From contig WNNJ02000690.1 of the NCBI GenBank assembly GCA_012934845.2, positions 62,001 through 126,000 on the forward strand: 64,000 bases of DNA, given 5' to 3'. The notes beneath the pieces are model-generated. The model did no database searches. It was not told the DNA's origin and saw only the letters and a list, made by a program, of their open reading frames with translations. Of this stretch, positions 21,671 to 30,351 are shown piece after piece. Numbering within the stretch: position 1 is the stretch's first letter; every line of letters starts with the position of its first letter. The position numbers were made by a program, and so were the translations under genes. Source of the DNA: Pomphorhynchus laevis. Lineage: Eukaryota > Acanthocephala > Palaeacanthocephala > Echinorhynchida > Pomphorhynchidae.

Positions 21671-21900
21671 CGATGCTACAAATAGATACGTGAACAATGC
21701 CGCCATTCAACACTACCACTGGAATACCCTAATTAGCTACATTGACTGACCATTTGCTTTTTTTGGACTCTGCCTGAATAGCCTTTTGGCTTTGGTATGT
21801 ATTGGATTTTTTTTATTACACAAAATTACATTGAACACAAGACAAATCAAATAGTCAAATACTAGACAAAAAGTTTGACCTCATTATAAATATATTCTAA

Positions 21901-23010
21901 CTATATCTCTTCAGACCTGTGACGACGGCATCGAAAACACCAAGAATTTGATTTTATTAGACCAAACCCGATCTTTCGACGTAACGTAGCGATACAATCA
22001 CTGTAGTTATTGTCCCCTCTTAAGGCCTGTATTGACGCTATTCTCTTAAGCAATGCATGTGACTCTCTACTGATTCCGCCAGACGATGAAAAAATAACCG
22101 GAATAAATGAAGCACGATCGACCCTAGATACTCGCTCTAAATATTTGGCCTGCTTTCTGTTGTGATGATACTCAAACAAACTATGAGGGCTTCGATTGGC
22201 ATACGATGGAGCATGAACGTTATAAACGCAAATGTCTAGAAAAGATCGCTCTGTCGAATCCCCGTATAAACCACTGCATGCAACATCAAGGCGTTCATTC
22301 ATATCCTTACACGTTGTTATTCTATAAAATTTGTAAGAAGACTCAACAGGAAGTAGGACCGGCTCAATTTCAATAGCCTTACATGTTGCAGATAACATAC
22401 CTGCTATAATGTCGCGCATCACATTATGTCGAACAATTGTAAAGCCCCCTGTTTTGCAAGATAGTGTGTGCGATACGTTGTTAAGTTCTCCACAAACACA
22501 TTTTGTCGGAGCGTCTTTTAATTGCCATCCATATCTAGCGGCAAGCCCATCATAAAACTGATGATTATTTAGACAATACTGCCTATCTTCGCTAATCCTT
22601 GAAGATAGCCAGGTTGATGCGCCTTTTTCTGATGCATGAATTAAGGCATTTTTTGTGTAATTATCCAGTTCTGCAATAATCTTACTGTGTTTTAAATCGT
22701 TAAAAATCTTCTTTTCACCCCGAATTCCGATATTTACCAGTATTTGTTTCTCAAGTAATTCTTGTCCTACGTATCCATTTAATAAAGGTAAACACATTTT
22801 TTTAGACCAATTCCATTCCTGGATTACCAGCTCGCAAGGATTTAAAATCCCCATGCCTCCGCTAGATGTAGGAAGTTCAACTAATTGCCTTATGTCCTCC
22901 GTAATTTCACTCATCCCCAGTATCCCCGGCAATAAGCTTTTCCTTATTTCCAATTCTAGTACTTGTAACCATGATTTTTCACATTTGCACGCACACAAAC
23001 ATATGTCCAT
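21901..23010 (-). CDS. REL-LINE thumb and nuclease part
   Basis: 369 codons. GGMGILNPCELVIQEW is the post-polymerase linker. ASTWLSSRISEDRQYCLN and ARYGWQLKDAPTKCVCGE follow, then the zinc knuckle VSHTLSCKTGG, RHN, and the nuclease core ERLDVACSGLYGDSTERSFL plus DICVYNVHAPSY. It ends FGLIKSNSWCFRCRRHR. The domain order is that of R2-type LINEs that nick DNA with a restriction-enzyme-like nuclease. Confidence 0.8.
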   Translation of the reverse strand: MDICLCACKCEKSWLQVLELEIRKSLLPGILGMSEITEDIRQLVELPTSSGGMGILNPCELVIQEWNWSKKMCLPLLNGYVGQELLEKQILVNIGIRGEKKIFNDLKHSKIIAELDNYTKNALIHASEKGASTWLSSRISEDRQYCLNNHQFYDGLAARYGWQLKDAPTKCVCGELNNVSHTLSCKTGGFTIVRHNVMRDIIAGMLSATCKAIEIEPVLLPVESSYKFYRITTCKDMNERLDVACSGLYGDSTERSFLDICVYNVHAPSYANRSPHSLFEYHHNRKQAKYLERVSRVDRASFIPVIFSSSGGISRESHALLKRIASIQALRGDNNYSDCIATLRRKIGFGLIKSNSWCFRCRRHRSEEI

Positions 23011-23366
23011 TTATGTTGTAACGCAAAAATGAAAGCTAGATAAGTCTGTTGAGCACATGTTTCGGATATTTCCGATAAGCGTCTAACCATCTTACTCCAT
23101 TTATCAACCTTATGTTCCACCCATTTCCGCTCATAGTCGCTATATCCGATTGGGCACCCAAGAACTTCAGCGCCTAGGTGTGAAACTAGAATTTCACTAC
23201 CCGCAAATATTGACCTTGCTATATCATTATTAGATCTAGAGATTAACTGGCATTTCTGAGTATTGATGTAAAAACCATAATACGGACCAATGTCCTTCAT
23301 CATTTCAAGATATTGGTAAAGAACACCCGCCTCCCCAATGCAAGATACATCATCTGCATACCACAT
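22956..23366 (-). CDS. REL-LINE reverse transcriptase part
   Basis: Starts at MWYADDVSCIGEAG (catalytic YADD box), then IGPYYGFYINTQKCQL, the primer-grip region, and GAEVLGCPIG. The frame ends where it overlaps the following frame by about 55 bases, so one frame change separates the two. Confidence 0.75.
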   Translation of the reverse strand: MWYADDVSCIGEAGVLYQYLEMMKDIGPYYGFYINTQKCQLISRSNNDIARSIFAGSEILVSHLGAEVLGCPIGYSDYERKWVEHKVDKWSKMVRRLSEISETCAQQTYLAFIFALQHKWTYVCVRANVKNHGYKY

Positions 23367-23468
23367 CTGTTGGACAGACGGAAATGTATTGGAATTTTTT
23401 TTGTAATATTATTTATTAAAAAAGAGAAGAAAAGTTAATTTACAGAAATTAGGTTCCCGTAAACGGGC

Positions 23469-24140
23469 CTATAAATGAGATTTATTGTCAGGAAAGATTG
23501 GATGTCTTCTACTTGATCGCGGCATTCGCAGACATAGTGAAGAAGCACGTGCAATCGAGAAGCTAATCTTGCGTTTAAGGTGAACCAATACATCACTATA
23601 TTTTTCTGATTTTAACCTCGATGATATCGAGGCAATGTCCTTGAGTAGCTTAAGAGCTCGCGGTCCAACTCCTCCTGATGATGAAAAAATTAATGGTATA
23701 AACTTGCTTTCTTCCACACTGACAATTCTTTCATTGTATTTGCTGTTTTTGCGATTTTCATTATATTCAAAGGCGGCGAGAGGCGAACTGCTGCCATATG
23801 ACGGAGCATGTACTGAGAAAACATTGACGTCAAAAAACGTCCGCTCATATCGATTGTCCTGTAGTCCATAACATGAAATGTCTAGGCGCGCATTGTTATT
23901 TTTCGTTGTTGAATTATTCATGAATTCTAGGCTGTCTGGAATCGTTTGCAAAGTTGGTTCGACTTCGACGCCGTGGCATATCTCTGATAATGCATAAGCG
24001 ATCGTGTTCCGAATATCGTTGTGACGGATTATTGGTACACCACCGCGTTTACATGATAATGCGTGAATAATGCCATTTGTTGTACCGCATATACATGTTT
24101 TTTGTTTAGATCTGGTGGATTCCATCCATATCTGGAACAT
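23469..24140 (-). CDS. REL-LINE nuclease domain (after a frame change)
   Basis: Continues the 24029-26536 protein. Its proper start is near the QKTCICGTTNG knuckle. HALSCKRGGVPIIRHND, NNARLDISCYGL and ERTFFDVNVFSVHAPSYG are the zinc knuckle, RHN and PD-(D/E)xK core. It ends LCLRMPRSSRR. The overlap with the upstream frame is 112 bases. One single-base indel in an A run is the only break seen in the whole 3-kb coding region, so the copy is young. Confidence 0.85.
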   Translation of the reverse strand: MFQIWMESTRSKQKTCICGTTNGIIHALSCKRGGVPIIRHNDIRNTIAYALSEICHGVEVEPTLQTIPDSLEFMNNSTTKNNNARLDISCYGLQDNRYERTFFDVNVFSVHAPSYGSSSPLAAFEYNENRKNSKYNERIVSVEESKFIPLIFSSSGGVGPRALKLLKDIASISSRLKSEKYSDVLVHLKRKISFSIARASSLCLRMPRSSRRHPIFPDNKSHL

Positions 24141-26536
24141 ATGGCATCCCTAAATTCATAAGAATGGAGATGAAAGTTATCAACGGCTAGAGGAAGCGCA
24201 CTTAGCCATGATGAAGCGCAATTCTGAGTAGCATGGTTAATTGCATTCAATACTGCTTGTTGAGCCCTTTGTTTGACATCAATTAAACGGTTCTTGTAAA
24301 CATTAATTCGTTGACAAGAAATACTTTTTATAACATCTGCTTGTACTTGTCGCAGAGTTTCTCCTGTATATTCAGAATCATAAGTATTACAGATTAGTTG
24401 TGCGTTTTCATACTCCAGTGTGGATGTGAAAATGGGGTCTAATACGCCTAGACCTCCTAGTTTAAGAGGTGAGGTCAATATTGTCCACCAATCATGATTC
24501 AAGGTTCGACTTGTTAAAGATGGTAAAAGCTTGTCTTTTAGTATGGTCAACAGCGTTGACAAATACCCGCATTCAAATGTTGTATTTCTGAAAAAGTGAG
24601 TCCATTTCCATTGTACTGATTTTGTAAGACCGATATAAGATACATGTGGATCAACTTTGGCTATTTCTACTAAACGATCAAGTAGACGAGTCCAACTTTG
24701 AGATTTATCAAGTGCAACCGAATCTACATACTCGGTAGTGCCTATAGGAATGCCAAGTATCATAATACCATCCGATGATATTCCAATTTCTTTCAATGGG
24801 CATGCTTGCTTCATTTCAGATGGATGAGTAAGCAGTTGTGTTTTCTTAGCGTTAACGAAATATCCGTATTGAGGTCCATCGCTTTTCAATACATTCCATA
24901 CTATATTTAACTCGTCAATAGTACCGACAAAGTTTGCATCATCCGCAAACCAAACTTGTGTGATGCTGGGAACACTGTTTTTAATTTTGTTGATCAACGG
25001 AAGTGATGCCATGGAGAAAGCCGCCATAGCTAAGGGGTCCCCTTGTGTGAACCCCTCTCGAGAAAATATGCTTGTACCGCCAAGCACTAGTTGAGCGTCA
25101 GTTCTGTAAGTGTTTGCAAGAACACAAGCCAACGAAGGACAAATGTATTGTATATTGTGAATAGCAGCTTGTCGATTTAAAGAGTTAAATGCGTTAGAAG
25201 CATCCACGGCAAGAACACAGCGTTGTTTATTCGACATAAATGCGGATTTGATGGAATGAATAGCAAACTCAATTCCGCCACGTTGTGATGCTGCCAATTG
25301 ACTCTTTCCAGCCACGTCTTGCAAGTCGAATTTTACCACTTCAAGTATGGCTTTACATACTATGCGTCTCGTAACTTCACACACTCCTATCGGTCTTATG
25401 CCCCCAGATTTCTTAGGGATAGCGACAAGCCTACATGTCGTAAACGCATCAAGAACACCAGGAGGAATTTTATCAGTAGTTAATCGAATTGTGAATTCAG
25501 CCAAAGCCCTGGCAAGGTTACGTGAATGATTTCCGAAGCCTGTGAGCATGAATTTCCATAGACTCGAATCACATCCTGACGGTCCTGCACTTCCGTTAGT
25601 CTTTTTACAAGCTTTGATGATAGCGTCTTCGTCAATTTGCGTGAAGCGTACAGAGTGATGTGTGATCGCTCCATGAATTGGTGATGACAGAAGAGAATCA
25701 GGATGTAGATTTTCTGGGATAGGGTGTAGATTTTTAAGCACTTCTTTGACAGATGAAGATCCAACCATAACATTAGGGCCTAGCGGACCTGACGAATCAT
25801 TGTTATCAAGAATCGCGGAACTTGCAGCAACTTTCCCTCGTAACATTAGTCTAACATAATTCTTTTTCCAATCCGTCATATGTGAATTTTTTCTAGGTTC
25901 ACTGAAAGCTACTTGTAGGTAATTGACCTCGTCAAAAAGCTCTTTATATTTTTTTGTTGACCACAAAGCCAGTCTGTTCTCTAATGTTTTTCGAATCACG
26001 TTAACTTTTTTCGATGGAATTCTTTGGAGAACGCATTGTAAAAAAACTGTAGCAGACTTGAGAACAGAGTTCTCATTATTATTTTTTCGTGCAACATCGA
26101 AATAGAAGTTTGCGATAGTATCAATTATAGTATTACTTGCAGAACATCGAGGGAGCACCATGATATTTGGCTTCCATTGAATAACCACTTGATATATCCC
26201 CTCAATATTACAAATTTCTAAGTTATTAGAAATTCCATTATTCACAGATACAATCTGAGTAGCATCAGTAATTACTGTTCTGTTTGCATGATTTTGATAT
26301 GCATTTCTTTGCGAAGATTCTGATTCTATAGCGTTTCTGTATATATTATTTTCCGGAATTCCAGTTAAAATACATACATCGGACGATGTACTTATATCCG
26401 TCTTATTGATACATCCGCCCACTCTACATGTTGTGCATTTTCGGCCGGCCTTAACACATTTGCAGTTTTTGCATTTTGCAGCCTGTCCATTGCAATTGCA
26501 GCATTTCAATACACTGTCAGGACGTCCTTTAGGCAT
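24029..26536 (-). CDS. REL-LINE polyprotein, Cys cluster and reverse transcriptase
   Basis: 835 codons from a good ATG (MPKGRPDSVLK). Residues about 12-43 form a Cys cluster (CNCNGQAAKCKNCKC, CTTCRVGGC), probably zinc-binding and used to bind nucleic acid. The reverse transcriptase carries IRPIGVCEVTRR, VLAVDASNAFNSLNR (first Asp), EGFTQGDPLAMAAF and VWFADDANFVG (about residue 530), followed by GYFVNAKKTQL. The frame runs into a frame change in an A-rich run at about 24095-24105 and ends with unrelated residues. The nuclease continues in the next frame. Confidence 0.88.
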   Translation of the reverse strand: MPKGRPDSVLKCCNCNGQAAKCKNCKCVKAGRKCTTCRVGGCINKTDISTSSDVCILTGIPENNIYRNAIESESSQRNAYQNHANRTVITDATQIVSVNNGISNNLEICNIEGIYQVVIQWKPNIMVLPRCSASNTIIDTIANFYFDVARKNNNENSVLKSATVFLQCVLQRIPSKKVNVIRKTLENRLALWSTKKYKELFDEVNYLQVAFSEPRKNSHMTDWKKNYVRLMLRGKVAASSAILDNNDSSGPLGPNVMVGSSSVKEVLKNLHPIPENLHPDSLLSSPIHGAITHHSVRFTQIDEDAIIKACKKTNGSAGPSGCDSSLWKFMLTGFGNHSRNLARALAEFTIRLTTDKIPPGVLDAFTTCRLVAIPKKSGGIRPIGVCEVTRRIVCKAILEVVKFDLQDVAGKSQLAASQRGGIEFAIHSIKSAFMSNKQRCVLAVDASNAFNSLNRQAAIHNIQYICPSLACVLANTYRTDAQLVLGGTSIFSREGFTQGDPLAMAAFSMASLPLINKIKNSVPSITQVWFADDANFVGTIDELNIVWNVLKSDGPQYGYFVNAKKTQLLTHPSEMKQACPLKEIGISSDGIMILGIPIGTTEYVDSVALDKSQSWTRLLDRLVEIAKVDPHVSYIGLTKSVQWKWTHFFRNTTFECGYLSTLLTILKDKLLPSLTSRTLNHDWWTILTSPLKLGGLGVLDPIFTSTLEYENAQLICNTYDSEYTGETLRQVQADVIKSISCQRINVYKNRLIDVKQRAQQAVLNAINHATQNCASSWLSALPLAVDNFHLHSYEFRDAICSRYGWNPPDLNKKHVYAVQQMALFTHYHVNAVVYQ

Positions 26537-26608
26537 TATTATTGTAAGTAGTTAATTTATTAGCCCAAATAAATAAATGTATTTACTTCAGTTCGCAAAC
26601 TTTTTTAA

Positions 26609-26800
26609 TGTCGATGTCGTCGATGGTTGTCGTTGTCGATGTCGTCGATGGTTTTCGTTGTCGATGTCGTCGATGGTTTTCGTTGTCGATTGTAAGATGG
26701 AAAATTGTATGTAATAATGGTTGTCGTCGATGGTTGTCGTCGATGGTTGTCGTCGATGGTTGTCGTCGATGGCTGTCGTCGATGGTTGTCGTCGATGGTT
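26609..26800 (-). repeat. Tandem monomers upstream of REL-LINE ATG
   Basis: Two stretches: longer units holding GTTGTCGATGTCGTCGATGG at 26618-26690, then about six copies of a 13-bp unit GGTTGTCGTCGAT at 26719-26795. They end about 70 bp before the start codon at 26536. Frames read through them (Arg/Gln/Pro or Val/Gly/Ser-rich) are artefacts. Confidence 0.8.
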
Positions 26801-27055
26801 TGTAAGAACTTGAAATTACATCTTAGTAATCTTTGTGTGTTTAAGCTGTACTTATTTTTTTGAGTCAATTGGAATAATAATTTTAATATTGGAATAATAT
26901 TATTCCAATATAATATTATTAGTCAATTGGAATAATATTTTTTGAATCAATTGGAATAATAATAATATTTTTTTTTAAAAAATACAAACATTTAAGAATA
27001 CCAATAATAAGTATAATACTAAGATATTAAGTATAATATACTAAGATATTGTTGG

Positions 27056-27470
27056 ACATCTGTTGGACAGACGGTATGTATTTTTTTACAATAAATAATA
27101 TTTATTCCGAATGTATAGAAAATAAGGTTCCCTCAAATGGGCCACTACTGTCATAAGACAGTAGTAACCCATTAGACGGTATGTATTGGAATAATAATAT
27201 TTTTTTTAATAATTAAAAAAAATACAAACATTTAAGAATACTAATAATAAGTATAATACTAAGATATTAAGTATAATATACTAAGATATTATACTATATT
27301 ATACGATATTATACGATATTATACTATATTATAATATACTATAATATTAAGATATTAAGTATAATAATAAGTATATTTTTTTTATTTTTTTTATACAACA
27401 ATATTTATTAGAATATTTTTACAATTGTGTAGGTTCCTTCAAAAAGGCCTCAACCAAGTTAGTGTTAAAA
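27056..27470 (-). mobile_element. Two further REL-LINE tails stacked at the same motif
   Basis: A tail with AGGTTCCCTCAAATGGGCC (27125-27143) ends at GACGGTATGTAT (27072). A second tail starts at GACGGTATGTATTGG (27174) and holds AGGTTCCTTCAAAAAGGCCT (27431-27450). About 100 bp of AT-rich sequence at 26948-27050 is repeated at 27187-27290. Both are severely 5'-truncated. Confidence 0.65.
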
Positions 27471-27670
27471 ACATTTGCATTAATGTTGGTTTGGCGAATT
27501 TTGAGTGAATTCGCTTGGCTATCTAAGTATAATACTAAGAATAATAATAAAATTCCTTAAATACGATATGCTAACTATTGGTAAGTCTATTCTATGCTCA
27601 AGATTCTTTGAAATCTCTCAGTACAAATATCTTGCTTTGCAACTTTTCTTAATATGGTCATTATCGACAT

Positions 27671-27806
27671 CTCGAGCGTAAATATGCACATATAGCCTCA
27701 ACAAAATATCACGCAAGTTCACTTTGATCCCTCTTCTCGTCATCTCGAGCGTAAATGTGCACATATAGCATCAACAAAATATAATGCACGTTCACTTTGA
27801 TCCCTT
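27671..27806. repeat. Tandem duplication of about 71 bp
   Basis: Two adjacent copies, each starting CATCTCGAGCGTAAATRTGC and ending TTCACTTTGATCCCT, with a few differences. Nothing else is recognised in 27471-27892. Confidence 0.8.
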
Positions 27807-27892
27807 TCGTTTGAAAGCGCATTCAATTATTTTGAAATAATGCTCCTTTCTATGATTCACTAAGGTCTGTTTGCTATATTATTATAACAAAC

Positions 27893-28077
27893 AGAAGCAA
27901 ATGAGCTACAAGCTCGTGTCGCTTACAAAACATGATAAAATAAAATAAAAAACATCAACAAAAAAATTCAATCAAATAGTAGTTGCAAATTCCTTCTTTC
28001 GGCTTCGATGGCTTTCTTGATAGCATCACTAGATATACTACTAGAGATATCAGGACACTTTAGTGCATTCCACCCGT
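27893..28077 (-). mobile_element. CR1-like LINE tail, 5'-truncated
   Basis: About 185 bp matching 29214-29398 with roughly a dozen differences. On the minus strand it carries the last ORF2 codons and the 3' end GCTCATTTGCTTCTG. Confidence 0.8.
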
Positions 28078-29213
28078 TATGGAGGGTGTTTAACATGACT
28101 TTGAGAGATGGTGGTATCGGCGTTAAAGACCCTATGCGTTCAGTAGACCAAGAATATAACGCTTCACGTATGGTGTGCGAGCCGTGTTTAGGAGACGTTA
28201 CAGGGCTATATCTAAAAAAATAATCAAAACAGATTATGTAAAGAAATTCGTGCTAAGCGTTTAAAAGCGGAAAGGATGAATCGCAATGGCATTATAAATC
28301 AGGTGGACCCTACTCTCAAGAATGTCATCGAGCATGCATCAGTATCTGGATCATCTTCGTGGTTGTCAACATACCCAACAAATAGTTCTTCTTCCCGAGT
28401 AAATAATAGTTTTTCAAGATGCACTAGCCACCAGATACGTATTTCTCCATCCCTAATCACCGAAATACTGCCAATGTAAAGAACATAACTTGATATGACA
28501 CACTTTCTCGTGCCCTTTAGGCGGCTTGCTATCAATGAGACACGATGCCGTCCGTGATTTTCTAGCGAATAGATTATCCGAATGTTGTCATAACCTAGCA
28601 ATCGAGCCAAAACTATCCCCTCTCCATGATGAAATATGCTTCCAAAATCACGGTACAACTATTGATCGTGAAGCAAGACTTGACATATAATGTTCCGGAA
28701 TATTTGGAAACAGAACGGAGTGTACTTTTCTTGATATTTACGTTTTCAACGCATACGCTTCCTCTAACTCCAGTAAGAGTATCAGAACATGCTTCGAATA
28801 TCATGAACTAAGGAAGAAAAGGAAGTATATTGAGAGAGTAAATAACATAGAGCATGCGTCATTTATTCCAGTAGTATTTTCGATGCTCGGTGGGGCGGAT
28901 ACGGAAGCGGCAATCCTGTTAAAGAGAATCGCGAACTCCCTGTCAAGGAGTCATAACAGCTCATACAACGATGAAATAACCAAATTAAGTAGTGGCATCA
29001 GCGTTATCCTTGCAAAGATGACTTCTCGATGTGTCCGTGGAGCTCGATCAGCTCGTCCTTAAAGGGATTTATGCTTAATCCAGGAAGAATAATTTAGTGG
29101 CTTTTTGAATATTAAAACTGGCATGGTGAGGTTTTTTTATTTAAAATTGTAAATTAAGGCCCATTTGCGGGAACCTATATTAATGTAATAATATTTATGA
29201 TATTAATAAAAAA
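28078..29213 (+). mobile_element. REL-LINE 3' part, plus strand
   Basis: Starts in the linker (LRDGGIGVKDPMRSVDQEYN, 28008-28223), continues through several frame breaks (SSSWLSTYPTNSSSSRVN) and ends in an open nuclease tail reading SFIPVVFSMLGGADTEAAIL to CVRGARSARP with a stop at 29060-29062. The 3' UTR holds AGGCCCATTTGCGGGAACCT (29157-29176). It lies exactly between two copies of the same CR1-like tail. Confidence 0.75.
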
Positions 29214-29284
29214 CAGAAGCAAATGAGCTACAAGCTCCTGTCGCTTACACAACATGATAAAATAAAAAACATCAACAAAAAAAT

Positions 29285-30301
29285 TCAATCAAATAGTAGT
29301 AGCAAATTCCTTCTCTCGGCTTCCATGGCATTCTTGATAGCATCACTAGCTATACTACTAGAGATATCAATGCACTTTAGTGCATTCCACCCGTTAATTA
29401 CCCTGGTTGCAAATCGATGGTGAACAGGAATTATTGTAGTTGGCTTTATTAATTTCCACACATGTCCACGAGTTTCTCGTCTATCATTTACGGATAATAA
29501 GCAAGAGAGACCACCAAAGCCATCGAAAACAATTTCGACTGCAGTTGATAAATCAATGGCCGATCTGCGATATTTCAATGTGCCGACACGTAGAGATGTC
29601 AAACGTTTAGCATATCTCAAATTGGAGAAATTCGGAATCATTCGTGACCCTTTACGTAACAAGTTCTCAATGTCACGGGATTCCCTTAAAGTCAGGGGAT
29701 AAGTTACAGGTAAACCGTATTCAAGGATGGGAAGAATATAAGAGCAAAATAGTCGCTTGAACATTGATGGACTTATCCGATCAAAAGACTTGAAAAACAT
29801 CCATAAAATACGATAGCCTCGATTACAAATATATCTAGTGTGGATATTAGTTTTTAAGCTACTGGTCATCATCACACCAAGATCTTTGAATTCACCCACT
29901 CGGCCTATCTGAATCGAACCTATCTGATACGACGAGTTTAGTGTAGAACCAATGGACATATGCGCACATTTAAAAGGGTTAACCCTCAAACTATTTTCCG
30001 CTGACCATTTTTCTAGACATGTCAGATCATCTTGAAGGATCTTAATGCCCATTCCGTCTCTAATAGGCTGCCATATATTAACATCGTCAGCATACATTAC
30101 GACATCAGAACGAATTACAGATGGGAGATCATTGATATATACATTAAAAAGAAGTGGGGAGATAACAGCACCATGTGGAATGCCAGAATGAATAACGAAT
30201 GAGGTGGACATATCTGCACCTACATGTACTATGAAAGAGCGTGAACTTAAGTAATTTGCAATCCAGGCGACGTACATAGGACAAACACTAAGTGACCTCA
30301 A
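29285..30301 (-). CDS. LINE ORF2, reverse transcriptase end
   Basis: 338 codons: SGIPHGAVISPLLFNVYIND, VMYADDVNIWQPI (catalytic YADD), the SLRVNPFKCAHMSIG primer grip, ILPILEYGLPVTYPLTL, and the C-terminal tail RGHVWKLIKPTTIIPVHHRF, RVINGWNALK. No breaks inside. It is closely related in layout to the plus-strand copy at 38666-39484. Confidence 0.85.
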   Translation of the reverse strand: MRSLSVCPMYVAWIANYLSSRSFIVHVGADMSTSFVIHSGIPHGAVISPLLFNVYINDLPSVIRSDVVMYADDVNIWQPIRDGMGIKILQDDLTCLEKWSAENSLRVNPFKCAHMSIGSTLNSSYQIGSIQIGRVGEFKDLGVMMTSSLKTNIHTRYICNRGYRILWMFFKSFDRISPSMFKRLFCSYILPILEYGLPVTYPLTLRESRDIENLLRKGSRMIPNFSNLRYAKRLTSLRVGTLKYRRSAIDLSTAVEIVFDGFGGLSCLLSVNDRRETRGHVWKLIKPTTIIPVHHRFATRVINGWNALKCIDISSSIASDAIKNAMEAERRNLLLLFD

Positions 30302-30351
30302 TTTGTGAATGAGTCGATCATGCGGAACTGAATCAAAAGCAGGAGATAAAT

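Larger units (their letters stand above)
20373..21797 (+). mobile_element. CR1-like LINE with large internal deletion
   Basis: The left part is ORF1 and the right part is the very end of ORF2. The middle (endonuclease and nearly all reverse transcriptase) is absent, with the join near 21340. The 3' end AATAGCCTTTTGGCTTTGG abuts the tail of a REL-LINE at 21798. Such a derivative could only move using enzymes from an intact relative. Confidence 0.75.
21798..23385 (-). mobile_element. REL-LINE copy, reverse transcriptase to 3' end
   Basis: On the minus strand this copy runs from the WYADD box to the nuclease domain and a tail ending TCCAATACAT at 21798. Another REL-LINE (23386 onward) is inserted just before the WYADD codons, in the segment coding PSVQQMWYADD. 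The 5' half of this copy was not found beyond the insertion. Confidence 0.8.
23386..27055 (-). mobile_element. REL-LINE, nearly full length, inserted in another REL-LINE
   Basis: The tail ends TCCAATACAT at 23386. The coding region spans 26536-23469 with a single frame change, and a tandem array lies upstream of the ATG (26609-26800). The sequence ACATCTGTTGGACAGACGG flanks it on both sides (about 23363-23381 and 27056-27074), consistent with a target duplication of about 19 bp. The exact 5' end between 26870 and 27055 is uncertain because that stretch is AT-rich and duplicated. Confidence 0.8.

Noticed and set aside
26605-26868. Overlapping frames rich in Arg/Gln/Pro or Val/Gly on both strands
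   Set aside because: They come from the 13-bp monomer array upstream of the REL-LINE start codon.
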